A DNA stretch of 64,000 nt from Seriola aureovittata (lineage: Eukaryota; Chordata; Actinopteri; Carangiformes; Carangidae): positions 31,616,288 through 31,680,287 of the forward strand of contig NC_079367.1 in assembly GCF_021018895.1 (NCBI RefSeq). The letters run 5' to 3'. The notes beneath the pieces were generated by a model. That model was not told the origin of the DNA. It did not search any database and saw only the letters and a list, made by a program, of their open reading frames with translations. Position numbers and translations under genes: made by a program. Below, piece by piece: positions 9,705 through 20,402 of the stretch; positions within the stretch are counted from its first letter, which is position 1; the number at the start of each line of letters is the position of its first letter.

Positions 9705-10493
9705 CTACTTTATTTGTGATGTGATACCTGGCCACCAGACCGATTCTCTTGCCCTGGCGAGGCATTTGTTGATTCCTTGATGCCCTTGGTGAAGTTTCTG
9801 CAGTACATCCTGTCTCATGTGGTCTGGAATAAGCAGTCTCTCACTTTTCATAATCAGTCCTTCAGCCTCATGCAGATCTGAGCGCTCTGGCCAATAGGGA
9901 AGTAACTGTTCATGGACTTGTTGCCTGTGATTTGGCCACCCCCTTTTTATGAGGCCACTGAGGCGTCTGCATGTATCATCCTTGTTTTGAGCCTTTTTGA
10001 TATGATCCAGTTTTGTAGTTGTTGCTGGAAGCTGGGCCATCACACTGTCAACGTACGCCTTACATTCTTTTTCCAGGTCCTCTTCTGCCTTGGTGAGCAT
10101 TGTTGGCAGTGGTGCTCTCGACAATGTGTCAGCGATTATCAGATCCTTGCCTGGTACATGTATTATGTCATATTTGAACCTGAATAGTCTCAGCCGGAAT
10201 CTGAGTATCCTGGGTGGAAGGTCATCCAATGCTCTTGACTTGAGGAGTGTGATAAGGGGCTTGTGGTCTGTGCGTATTGTGAAGTCCAGGCCATACAAAT
10301 ATCCACACAGCCGCTCACATGCCCAGGTTACTGCGAGGGCTTCCTTCTCTATTTGAGCATACCTTGATTCTGCTGCACTCAGGCTCCGTGAGATGTATAC
10401 AACCGGCCTCCAAGAGCCATCTGGTTGTTTCTGTGTCAACACCCCCCCCCCAGCCCGTAGGAGGAAGCATCTGCTGACACCTTTGTCTCCCAT
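9705..10493 (-). pseudogene. RNase H and integrase zinc-binding region, gypsy element
   Basis: The 262-residue frame contains the RNase H blocks SRYAQIEKEALA and TDHKPLITLL. Further on come the tail FKYDIIHVPGKDLIIADTLS and the H-H part of the integrase zinc finger (LHQGHQGINKCLARARESVW). It overlaps the upstream RT frame at a run of nine or so C residues near 10441-10451, a likely homopolymer frameshift. It stops just after WWPGITSQ, before the C-C half of the finger. Confidence 0.85.
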
Positions 10494-11185
10494 GCCGGGC
10501 TATACTGAGCCAACACAGTGTCCAAACTGAGTTCTTTCTTTATGTCTATGAAAGCTTTTCTTTGAGGTTCCTCCCATGTCCAACTGGCGTCACTCTTCTC
10601 CAGATCTCGGAGTGGTTGTGTCAGTTCAGGGAGGCGTGGAGAAAATTTCCCCACAAAGTTGACCATGCCCATAAAGCGGCGAATATCTGCCACATTCTTT
10701 GGTTCTGGCATATCCCAGATTGCTTTGATTTTCTCCGGATCTGCTCTGATACCTTGTGCATTGACAACGTGCCCGAGGAACTTGATTTCATTCATGGCAA
10801 ACTTGCACTTGTCATTCAGAGTCAGCCCCGCCTCTCTGAATTTTGTCAGCACCTTGTGCAGCCTGTCATCATGTTCAGCACGGTTTCCTCCTGTCACGAG
10901 TATGTCATCAGCGTGACAGAGGACTCCATCAATGCCATCAACGAGCTGAGAGATTCGCTTTTGAAAGTGTTGTGGGGCTGATGTTATTCCAAAAGGCAGC
11001 CTTTTGAAGTAGTACCTGCCCTCCCGGAGTGATAAAAGTTGTGAGCAGTTGTGAGTCTTTGTGTAGGGGTACTTGCCAAAAACCTGATGTAGCATCAAGT
11101 TTTGTGAAGACTGTGGCTCCTTCCAATCTTGCCAGCGTCTTGTCCACTGCAGGCAGGATGAGCCGTTCCCTTTCCACACTGTCAT
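10436..11185 (-). pseudogene. Reverse transcriptase, second half, gypsy element
   Basis: This frame carries RLPFGITSAPQHFQKRIS, the metal-binding motif as HADDILVTGG (YxDD in most relatives, so the first residue is changed), FLGHVVNAQGI and RRFMGMVNFVGKFSP. It overlaps the preceding frame, from which it is offset by a frameshift near 10.98-11.0 kb. The start of RNase H (SADASSYGLG) is at its end. Confidence 0.85.
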
Positions 11186-12653
11186 TGAGATGTGTCATAT
11201 CTACACAGATGCGCAGTTTTCCTGTCGGTTTAACAAGAGGAACCATACCTGCACACCACTCGGTAGGTTCCTCTACACGGGCTATGACTCCCACCTCCTC
11301 CATCCAATCGAGCTCCTCCTTGACTTTGCTCCTTAGAGGAAGAGCCACCCGTTGAGGGACTGAGAAGGCAAAGGGCTGTGCTGATTCTTTAAGTTTTATT
11401 TTGTAGTCCCCTTTTAGTTGTCCCAACCCCAAAAACACCTCCGGGTAGGCTGAGCGGAAAAATGTCTCTGCATCTTCAATGCTGTTCAGATGGGGAATCA
11501 TGTTTAGTCTCACAATTGCTGGGTAGCCGAGCAGTGGCATGGCTAGGTCCCTAACAACAAAAACTGTCTCTTCAATTTTTCTGTCTCCCCTCTCTATAAC
11601 TGCATCCACCTGTCCTATGGTGTCCAGTGGCACGTTATTAGGGCCATACGAAGGCCTGCTGGAGGGTAAGAGTGGGTCATATCTGTCCTGTGTGTATACA
11701 GATGCAGGAACTGCATCGACGTCTGCCCCTGTGTCTATCTTGAAACACACAGACTCCCCGTTTATTATCAGATTTTCTTTCCATCGAGGTCTTTTCTGTG
11801 GACACTGCGCAGCCACTGTCCCCAAATATACTGCCTCTGCTGCATCCGACCCTAGCTCTACAGAATGGAGGGTCTGAGCTGACCTGCACGCAACTGCAAA
11901 ATGTCCCTTCTTGTGGCATTTTCTGCATTCGACATCCCTTGCTGGGCACTCACTCCATGAATGCTTTGTGGCTCTTCCACATTTTCCACAGGGTTTAAAT
12001 TGGGCAGAGGTAGACTGGCGTGAGGTTTGGGCATGATATTGATTTGTTTTCTGCTTGTAGTTATTTTTCTTGTATTTATTATGCATTACTGTATCCATGT
12101 GGGCGGGAGAATCAGCTGATCGCAAAACAGTTTGCTGCTTTTTCACCTCTTCGTGCTGTCTCACTTGTGCGACTGCTGTGGCCAGATCCAATTTGGCATT
12201 TAATTGTAGTCTCTCCGACAAACCCGCATCGCGTATCCCCACAACAATCCTATCACGGATCATTTCTTCACGTAAATCCCCATAGTTGCAGTGTTCTGCC
12301 ATCTTATGGACATCCGTAATAAAGTGCTCTGCACTCTCTCCGACCTCCTGGCTTCTTTTGTTAAATTTTGCCCGCTCATATATGACATTATGCACTCCGA
12401 CAAAGTGGTTATCAAAAGCTCTTTTAACCGCCTCATAGTCTTTCAGTTGCACCGGGGATAGAGGTAGGGAACTCAAGATATCGTCAGCCTTATCTCCCAT
12501 TATGTAGATCAAGGAATTCACCTGATAATCCCCCTCTTTACTTGCCAGGCCAGACGCTGTCCTGAAGCGTTCAAACCTTCTGATCCATGTTTGCCACGAG
12601 CTGGGTTCAAAATCAAACGCTTCTGGCGGGGAAAAAGTCACTAGTTGCTCCAT
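10938..12653 (-). pseudogene. Gag-protease-RT (first half), gypsy element
   Basis: The 571-residue frame starts with a gag capsid-like region (residues 1-180). Then come two zinc knuckles (residues 222-235 degenerate; 243-256 CRKCHKKGHFAVAC), an aspartic protease with an intact DTGA at 307-310, and RT motifs RICVDMTHLND and KLDATSGFWQV. No stop separates gag from pol. After about residue 550 the frame leaves the RT because of a frameshift. Confidence 0.88.
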
Positions 12654-12828
12654 AGTGGCACTGCAGAGTTGACGGGGGATTAGCTTAGCTTGTCGGCTAA
12701 CTCTGTCCGGCGGTGGATTAGCCTCCTGTTTTTAGCCTTGACGTGACGCACCTTCGTTCACCAAACTTCTGCAACGTGGTCGAACTGGTCCTCACGGGCT
12801 TATCAGACTCAATCCGTCATGGGTGTAG

Positions 12829-12842
12829 CACTTCTGACACCA
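12829..12842 (-). other. Primer binding site, tRNA-Leu type
   Basis: In element orientation TGGTGTCAGAAGTG directly follows the 5' LTR. It is complementary to CCA plus the acceptor end of a vertebrate tRNA-Leu. The element at 19.3 kb has the same 14 bases. Confidence 0.75.
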
Positions 12843-12984
12843 TGTATTGTTGGTCTCTATTAGTCTAACTCAACAACGTGCTGTTATCTCTGTAACTTTT
12901 ATTTACACACCTTCGTCAGCTTAACATTACTGAACCACACTGACTCCACAGTGCCACAGCGCCACTCCTTGGCGCACTCCTGCC

Positions 12985-12990
<6 letters not shown>
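12843..12990 (-). repeat. 5' LTR of the 8.7-13.0 kb gypsy element
   Basis: This 148-base LTR is 99% identical to 8717-8872 apart from two indels. It is followed by CACAC and a CA microsatellite (12991-13018). Confidence 0.92.
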
Positions 12991-13021
<31 letters not shown>

Positions 13022-13489
13022 CTGTAACGGTTGCTGAACGTGTCCATGTGTGAAGGAACAAATTAATAACATGTTCCTGTGTGTGTAATGAGGGGAACAC
13101 GTGTTGGGGGAGTGGAGGAATGCAGCGGTTGTAGATTTGGACACCTAAAGGTCACCCAGCTGACCTCTGGCTGCCTGTCCGTCTCTGTACAGGCCCGAGG
13201 ACGAGAAGCTGGCTGGAGGCTCTGTTCGCTGCTTCACACGCTCAGTCCAGTTGTCCAGTGAAACCTCACATCTTTCAAGAGTTTCAGGAAGTAAGAAAGC
13301 AGCTTTGTTTTTAGCTTGAACACTGTCCAATATCATCTGACCTGTGTCTACTCAGCACAAGCTGAGACCCTTGGGTTAAAAACATGTATACTGATCTTTG
13401 ACTTTTAGCTGACAACTGTAAAACTGAATATCCACTGCACCATTATACAATATCATCTACACACTGATTTTTTGCAGGGTTGCAGGGAG

Positions 13490-13960
13490 GGGTGGACAGT
13501 AATGAAGTACATTTACTTCGTATTGAGTACTGTACTTTAGTATATATTTCTTTTAGTATTAACTTTTGACTCCACTACATTTCTATGAAGTACTCTTACT
13601 TGAAGCAGAGCTTTTAGTCAGTGAATGAATTTTCTTTTATTCTGAAATATGTGATAGACCATACACTGTGTTCATCACAGGAGAAAAACCAATCACAGCC
13701 AACTCCTCCACTGTCAGTCATGTTTGAAACTGTAAGTGTCCTAACTATGGCGTCGTCAGATAAAGATGAAGCAGAAGATTCTTCACCAGAGACCATGGTC
13801 TGATCTGAGGTCTGTGTATGAGGGTTTGGAAATAAAGAAAGATTCATTTAGTTTGAATGTTTGCTGTATATATGAAATATGTAAACGACAATGGCTTCTT
13901 CAGGTTCTACAATCAGTCAGTCAGTCAGGCAGTCAGTAGGTTGTTTCAGAGCCATTAGGT
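13490..13960 (+). repeat. Dispersed repeat (copy 2 of 3)
   Basis: The start, GTGGACAGTAATGAAGTACA, and the TACTTT/AGTA-rich 80 bases after it are a widespread teleost MITE motif. The region 13600-13960 matches, inverted, 39330-39830, ending in a CAGTCAGTCAG run and GGTTGTTTCAGAG. Confidence 0.75.
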
Positions 13961-14343
13961 TCTGTAAATGTGGAACAATACAACAATGTGTTGATTCAAC
14001 ATCAACAACTCTCACTTGTATTTTAGTCATACTTGACCAGGAGGCTCTATACTCTGACTCCAAAGATGGAGCTGTGGCCTTTCTCCACCTCTGGTTGCAG
14101 GTGACTGGAGCCTACACCAGCTCACAGAGAGATGAGGTACACCCTGAACAGGTCACCAGACCAATCTTGGCTATCAGAAGGGAAATACTCCTCCTATCTC
14201 TACAAGACTGATATTGGTAAAATGGGGTGAAAAATTAGCCAAAGTAAATAATACACACTTTGTAACTTAACACAATCTTGTAGCCCTCAGACTGTGATCA
14301 AAAGAAAACATACAAATAGCATACAAACTGTGTGTGTGTTTAC

Positions 14344-14475
14344 CTGCAGCCGTACAGCATGTTCCTGTTTTCTCTTCATGTCGTTAATGTACCAGGCGAC
14401 AGCTGTCATGGTGATGATGGCGTCCTCAACAACCTCATATCCAGGGGCACTTTTATCAAAGTGTTTGGAAAGTTC
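14344..14475 (-). CDS. plekhg2: plekhg2 exon, end of DH domain and DH-PH linker
   Basis: This 132-base exon is phase 0 at both ends and encodes [19 protein letters not shown] followed by [21 protein letters not shown]. That is the last DH helix leading into the PH domain. The acceptor is CTCTCAG and the donor GTAAAC. The wording [17 protein letters not shown] agrees with PLEKHG2 more closely than with other PLEKHG members as I recall them. Confidence 0.88.
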
Positions 14476-14942
14476 CTGAGAGGAGACAGAACGGCTTCAG
14501 TGTAAAATTCAGACATGAAAGCAACATGGAAACTTTCCACAACATGTACTAGCAGGTGTTTGTCTAACAGAGGCTCAATAGAGAGACAAATCAAATTTAT
14601 TTCTAACACATGGAAACACTTACAGTGTACAAAGTTTTTTTTTTTTTTTTTTTAAGTAAAATCTCAAATGAAAGAAGAATAAAACACAACAAAACAATCA
14701 GCACCTCACTGGCTGATGCAGCACTTCATCACAGAAATTATTGAAGCAGGACCAATTGAGGATTATGGGAAAATCCCAGCACAGATCCAAAAATATGTTT
14801 GACCAGTGTTTAAAAAGCCCACTGTAGGCAGAGCAGCAACAACAGCAAATAATACAGGGCACACATCAGAGAACAAAGAGCAGGCTTCAAGTTTTAAGGT
14901 TAGAGTAAGGTTGTAATGTCCTCTGAACACATGAAGACACAG

Positions 14943-14943
<1 letters not shown>

Positions 14944-14993
<50 letters not shown>

Positions 14994-15160
14994 TGTATGT
15001 GTGTTAGTTGCTCTCAGTTTCATCATTCTCCTCTCAGAGGTGGGCTTGGACTGAAACCAATGAAGAAATTCAACAAGTTTATTGGGAAAAGCTGCAAATG
15101 TGGGTCCTTGTGTAAGTGTGTGTTTCTTTAAATTTGTGTGCTCCTATCTTTCTGCTTGAA

Positions 15161-15214
<54 letters not shown>
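14944..15214. repeat. Two long GT microsatellites
   Basis: Tracts at about 14944-15003 and 15163-15213 are (GT)n; the 160 bases between are ordinary intron sequence. A T run lies at 14635-14653. Confidence 0.95.
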
Positions 15215-15364
15215 GTCTGTTTTATAGATGAGACCGTCAGCTCCATGTCCTCAGATGCTACTGTTAAGATGTTTGAAAAGGTTTTGATCAAACTTATGAT
15301 ACAAGTGACAGCTGCAATTTATTAAAAATGTAGTTATATATAAATTCTGATCATGGATGGATTA

Positions 15365-15775
15365 TCACCCAGGCCCCACACAGCCTGTATTCAGAAACTG
15401 AGCCAAAACTAGCCATCAAGACTTCTGGTACTTTGTGATGTCATAACAAAACAGTCCCCGCTCTCAGCCATGCCCCAAGCCCCGCCCACCTAGACCCACC
15501 ATCCAACCTTGCAGGATTTGGTTTCTCTGAGTGTTTACCTGAAATCTGCTATATTTTTACTGGATGACTCAGAAAACAGTCAGCCAATCAGAAGAGAGGT
15601 TCAGAGCCTCCTCTTTTCTGTTGTTACTAGAGCTCTAGAGAGAAGCCTGAGAGAGGAGATGTAAAACTACATTGTGATGGTTTTTGGGTTTTATAACCAC
15701 AAATATATCTTCTTATGGATCAACACTTCCAATAAAACACAGGACAAGAGGAAAATATGGAGCTTTAACTGGAAA
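15365..15775. repeat. Dispersed repeat (copy A of 3)
   Basis: The stretch from ACAGCCTGTATTCAGAAACT to AAAATATGGAGCTTTA is repeated, inverted, at 49735-50050 and, in part and in the same orientation, at 59475-59590. No coding potential and no clear terminal inverted repeats were seen. Confidence 0.75.
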
Positions 15776-16344
15776 AAAAACAAAATGTGAGCAGTGGGAT
15801 GAGGTTAGCACAGTCCGTTCACATGTATTGTGTTTACGTGTGCATGTTTGAGTTTGTTTCTGTTTGTGTGTCTGGAACAGTTGTTAGTTTATCTGGTCAT
15901 ATCTTACTACTGGGAACCTCTGTGTAACACATTTCTCTTAAGTTGACGCTGCAATTTTTAGGTGGCCTCCATCTGACATGATGACGTCACGATCTTATCC
16001 TTGTTTCACTGGTCCTGAGCTCTGACGACAGTAAAACCCGACAGATGTGAGTTGACAACAAAACACACATGTGGGACACACACACACTCACGCAGCCTTC
16101 ATCTGTAAAATCAAAGAGGCACATACTTAGGAGTCCGTGTCCTTGGCTGTCCTCTGTCTCTGCTGCATATGTCTCACTCAGAGGAGGGGGAGTTTTATTA
16201 CTGTGTGATTTTAGCCAAAGGCTCTGTTTACTGACAGGATACAGACATGTTGCCTGGATACCAAATCCATCAGCTTCCTCTGGGAAATCTCTCAGCCTCA
16301 TTGAGTCTTCACAAAACTCAAGATGTTTCACACTCATCAGCAGT

Positions 16345-16730
16345 TATAGTCTGCATGTAGTATTTCAGATATTACCTGTAGGAGCAGGTGGGATTTTGTG
16401 TTAACTTAAGGTAATATCTGTCTCATTTGGGGGTATTTTCAGTAATACTTGAAGAAGTGGGTAGTATATGACATATTTGCTGTTTTGGCAGGTGGTATTT
16501 GAAGTCATTAATATAGTATTTCAGGAGTTACCTGTAGTTTTATGTACTCCATGTAGTATTTGGTAGTATTTGCAGTATCACCTGTGGTAGCAGGTGGTAC
16601 TTGAGGTTCTACATGTAGTACTTGGTAGTATTTGCAGTATCACCTGTAGTGGCAGGTTGTACTTGAGGTTCTACATGTAGTATTTGGTAGTATTTGCAGT
16701 ATCACCTGTAGTAGCAGGTGGTACTTGAGG
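16345..16730 (-). repeat. 62-base minisatellite covering the DH exon splice donor
   Basis: Three clear units end at 16582, 16644 and 16706 with an exact 62-base period, and at least two older, degenerate units lie at about 16345-16545. Each clear unit contains the last 25 or so bases of exon 16706-16856 and its GTGATACTGC donor. Only the third unit is joined to the real exon. Confidence 0.85.
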
Positions 16731-16856
16731 ATTCTCTGCACTGGTTTGAGCAGGTACGTCTCCAGAGGTAACGAATGGTTCAGAGTCATCTGTCGCTCCT
16801 GGAAGAAATGAACCAGACTTTCGTTCTTCATGCACTCCCTCAGTACTGCCACTGAG
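16706..16856 (-). CDS. plekhg2: plekhg2 exon, DH domain catalytic core
   Basis: This 151-base exon encodes [19 protein letters not shown] onward to [14 protein letters not shown]. The latter is the conserved long helix of DH domains that contacts the Rho GTPase. It starts by completing a codon (phase 2) and ends in phase 0 at a GTGATA donor. The acceptor follows a CT-rich tract (16857-16915). The last 25 or so bases of the exon and the donor belong to a 62-base tandem repeat that continues into the intron, so at least two further copies of the exon tail and donor lie downstream at 16644 and 16582. Confidence 0.88.
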
Positions 16857-16915
16857 CTGTGGAGAGAGAGAGGAAGAGACAGAGAGAGAGAGCGAGAGAA
16901 AGAGAGAGAGAGATT
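16857..16915. repeat. GA/CT microsatellite at a splice acceptor
   Basis: A GAGA-rich tract on the plus strand supplies the polypyrimidine tract of the acceptor of exon 16706-16856. Confidence 0.85.
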
Positions 16916-17148
16916 ATTACATTATAATAACAATACTGTTACTGTACCAACATAATTGTGATCCTACTTATTGCTGAGTCCCCAGCTTGTTTCCACAACT
17001 TGATTATACCATCTCCAAGAGTTGGTGAAGCTATTTAAAAAGCAGAGTTTTGCAAGCTACCAATTACTTCACACTGGAAGAAGTTGAACGACAGCAAAGC
17101 TACCTGAGGGAGAAAAAGCTATTTAGAAAAAGTGACTCAAACTAATTT

Positions 17149-17171
17149 AAAAAAAAAAAAAAAAAAAAAAA
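17149..17171. repeat. Poly(A) run
   Basis: About 23 A residues; no LINE or SINE body could be assigned beside it. Confidence 0.8.
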
Positions 17172-17934
17172 TCTAATTAACAACACACATGTGACACAAA
17201 ATTATAACAAAATACAATACAAATACAAAAAGGCACATGCAGGAAAAATGAAATGCCCCACTATTCATGGGAAAGTGCTGGAATACTTTGGTTGTGTAAA
17301 CAATAATTGCCTAAGTATGATAATGGAGATTTAGGAGGTTTAACTATGATGATGATGTAAATGTGTGACCATTGAGCAATGGCTGCCTTTGACTTTTGCA
17401 AATGCAATTCACAAAGAAAAAATGAACTGCCTGGACATGACCTCACAATGGCCAGGATGAAAAAGAAAGAAGAAAGGGGATGGGGCTGGTCAAAGTTACG
17501 ATCGAGAAGCAATGGTAAAATAAGTATGAATAATTCCTTTCCTTTTATTGTTATAGTTTCAGTTGGTAACTACACAAAAATGGCCTGGATCAACCTGGGT
17601 CAACTTTTTTTGAAATGTGATGCAATGTCATGCAACAGAGCACTGCACTGGCAAAACAAATTTAGTTTTTTTTCTTATATTATTGTTGAGACTTTTTTAG
17701 AATTCGTCTTTGGTGCTTGGTGATCCAACACAAAGATACAAAATAATTAAATGCTTCTTCATTTATGACAAATGAGACTTTAGGACAGTCTGAATCTACA
17801 TGTTTATATTTTGGTTTCTTTTCTACCTCAAATAATATGACTAAAAATCTGATCCAGGGTCCAATAAGACCTTTATAAACAGAACCAGAATCAGAATCTA
17901 CCGACACTGGAGGAAGGGGGATGGATATTCAGGT

Positions 17935-18860
17935 AAGATGACAAACATCAACAGAGGGTGAGAGTTCAGCTGTAGACTCCTTTGATGAACATTTATCACA
18001 ACATGAACACAGGAGGAGACATTTCTTAAGAAGAAGAAATTAGGAACAAAGGAAGGGAGGAGGAGGTCTAGACAATGACGGAGCAGCAGGAGGCGAGGGG
18101 GAACTCCTCGACTCTGATGAACATTCATCAGGACACGAAAGAAGGAGGGATTGAAGAGAGGTGAGGAAATGATGGAAGAAGAGGAGGAACAAAAAGACAG
18201 ATTGAGGAGATTAAGATGGGACAATGGAGGAAAAAGACTCCACAGCTGTTTGGAGCTTTGACAGACATTCATTACAAGTTCAGGGAAGAAAGAAAGAAAC
18301 TGACGAGATCAGAGAAATTAACATTTATCACAATGTGAACAAAGAGAGGGAGGAATCAAAGAGGACAAAGAGAAAAGAGTTACAGAGGAGATGAAGACGG
18401 AAAGAAAGTGAAGCTGTCTTGAAGATGGAAGATAGAGAAATGGAATAAAGGAATTTTGTCAATTATCAAGCACGATCCTGGAGATGATGGAGGAGAGGTG
18501 AAACTCCTCAACTGTTGAAAAGAGGAGCTGAGGAGGAACACGAAATGTCGCCCAGATGACGAAGAAAGAGGAGACACCAGAGGAAAAGGGGGATGGTGGA
18601 GGTGGAGACTCTTCAGCTGTTGGGTTCTCTGACAAACGTTTATCACAGCGTGGAGCCAAAAACTTTTGGACACCAGTGGTGAGATAGGAAAGAGGAAGGA
18701 GGGACGAGAAAGCAGCAAATAGGGGAAATCTGAAGAAGGGGGATGAAAAAGACGAAGGGGAGAAGAAGGAGAGGAGGAAGGAGGTCAAGGTAGCGATGGA
18801 GCTGGAGAGGAGAGATGAGGCTCTTTTCCTCCAGAAAGACATTAATCACAGGAAGGGGTC
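17935..18860. repeat. Purine-rich degenerate tandem repeat
   Basis: Phrases such as GACTCCT...GATGAACATTTATCACA, CATTCATCAGGACACGAA, ACAAACGTTTATCACAGCG and AGACATTAATCACAGGAAGG recur about every 100-170 bases. They are embedded in G/A-rich filler. On the minus strand the units give repeated (I/M)NV(H/C)Q peptides but no long common frame. Its origin is not recognised. Confidence 0.6.
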
Positions 18861-19347
18861 CAGGAATTCAGAGCAGCAGTAATATTTTCTACAGACACAT
18901 AACTGATGTATTCAGCAGCGAAATCAACACTGAAACACAGTTCACCAGCAGCTTCATCAAGTATTCTTAGAATGTATCTGAAATGATTAAGTTTCTGTTC
19001 CACCACCGAGCTACATCTCTGTCACACATGACTGGTAATTTCAGTTTTGGCCACAGAGGAAAGAGTATTATTTGATCTATCTTATGCAGCCAGGTCATTA
19101 TAAGGATGTAGGGTATATTATTGTAGAGGGTGGGTGATGACATTGGGTCTGTGGATGTGCAGAATTAATTGGCTTGGTCTCTAACCTCACCAGGGTAGAG
19201 ACTAAAGCTTAATATCTAACTAGTGTAAGAAACCTTAACAGCTGCTGGTTTGCTGCACAGTTTATGTGCTGTACATACACCTGTCATCTACACAGCATAA
19301 TTACATAAGAATTGTTATGGCTATTGACCTTTTCCATGTCATGTCAC

Positions 19348-19516
19348 TGTACACTGTGTTGACAGTTTCTATGGTTACTGCTACAGTGTGATGATGTCGG
19401 GGCGCGGGGAATGCTGGGTACAAAAAAGTTGTTGTTGATTTTCTTAATAAATAATAAAAGCTAACGGGTGTTACACCGTGATTGTCTGCAGTCTTCCTCA
19501 TTCATGCACATCTACA
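19348..19516 (+). repeat. 5' LTR of the 19.3 kb gypsy element
   Basis: It begins TGTACACTGTGTTGAC and ends CATCTACA, and contains AATAAATAATAAAAG, a polyadenylation-signal region. It is paired with 23634-23795. Confidence 0.92.
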
Positions 19517-19530
19517 TGGTGTCAGAAGTG
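19517..19530 (+). other. Primer binding site, tRNA-Leu type
   Basis: TGGTGTCAGAAGTG starts at the base after the LTR. It is identical to the primer site of the 8.7-13.0 kb element. Confidence 0.78.
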
Positions 19531-19548
19531 AGCCGAATCTAATCTAAG

Positions 19549-19779
19549 ATGGCACAAGGACTCCGCCGGATCGACCCGCTCGTCTTTAATGAGGATATCG
19601 CTCACAACTGGGAGAAGTTCAAGCGGGAATGGCACGTCTATAGCAACGCCGGGCTAACAACGGCTAGTAAGAAAGTGAAAGCCTACACGTTTCTTAACCT
19701 CGCCGGTCCGGAGGCACTGGATAAACTCGACATGTTTGATTTTGCGGATGAGATCGCGAGGACCCTGCCATGCTGGTAA
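19549..19779 (+). pseudogene. Gag N-terminal part, gypsy element
   Basis: The frame begins MAQGLRRIDPLVFNEDIAHN 19 bases after the primer site and resembles the capsid start of fish gypsy gag proteins. It is cut by a frameshift at about 19,770 where the next frame takes over. Confidence 0.8.
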
Positions 19780-20375
19780 AGAAATTTGAGGAACTATGCC
19801 TGCCAGTAAAGAACGTAATTATGGACAGACATGCATTCAACACAACTGACCAGAAACAGCCCGAGTCAATCCAGTCGTATGTTTCCACGTTGAAAGTAAT
19901 GGCCAAGAAATGTGACTTCAGGACACTACATGATGAACTGATTAGAGACCGTTTGGTCTGCGGTATTCACAGTGACACTGTCCGTACACAGCTTTTGAAG
20001 GAGAAGAAACTGACACTAAATTCGGCCATTGAGATCTGCATGCTACATGAACAATCTGAGAAGGGCAACAGAGAACTAAAAAAGGAAGCAGAGGTGTGCA
20101 CAGTGCAATTCAACCCATGCACAAACTGTGGTGGCCAACACGCACCTGACCGAAACAGGTGTCCAGCTCTCAACAAGCGCTGCAACACATGTGGAAAAAT
20201 GAACCACTTCTCCAGAGGCTGCAAATCAGGCAAACCGTTTGCCACCAACAGGCGGGGGCAGGTTCCGTCCCCCAATGCACACAGGGGCAGATACACACAT
20301 GTGAGTGAACTTGACACGCAGCCAACACAAGAGCCAAGTGATGTGTTTCGCTGCGAGACTGTAGAAATGTTTTAA
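19770..20375 (+). pseudogene. Gag C-terminal part with zinc knuckles
   Basis: The 201-residue frame has a first knuckle-like CTNCGGQHAPDRNRC and a clear CCHC knuckle CNTCGKMNHFSRGC. It ends in TAA at 20373-20375. The protease follows in the same frame, so this stop is either a gag-pol boundary or a nonsense change. Confidence 0.85.
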
Positions 20376-20402
20376 TGTGAGAGCATACACAAGCCAGAGG
20401 AT

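Larger units (their letters stand above)
8717..12990 (-). mobile_element. Ty3/gypsy LTR retrotransposon, complete but disabled
   Basis: The 4274-base element has two near-identical LTRs starting TG and ending CA and a CACAC target duplication (8712-8716 and 12991-12995). It has a 14-base primer site matching tRNA-Leu next to the 5' LTR and a polypurine tract (8873-8884 in reverse, AAAAGGGGGAGA) next to the 3' LTR. The coding order gag, protease, RT, RNase H, integrase is that of Ty3/gypsy. The LTRs differ by one substitution and two indels, so insertion was recent. Frameshifts near 10.98 and 10.45 kb and a deletion in the integrase near 9.70 kb mean it is not autonomous. The target duplication lies in a CA-rich site, so it is less informative than usual. 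Confidence 0.9.

Noticed and set aside
13145..13336. GC-richer minus-strand frame (VSLDNWTERVKQRTEPPA) and an opposing plus-strand frame after CTGTACAG
   Set aside because: It lies inside a large intron beside the gypsy LTR, does not match PLEKHG sequence, and no consistent splice phase to neighbouring exons could be built.
18380..18849. Minus-strand frames rich in Ser, Phe and Leu
   Set aside because: They arise from translating the purine-rich repeat in reverse; composition-driven, no domain.
19517..19530. Possible tRNA-Leu gene fragment
   Set aside because: Only the 14-base complement of the tRNA end is present and it sits exactly after an LTR, so it is a primer binding site.
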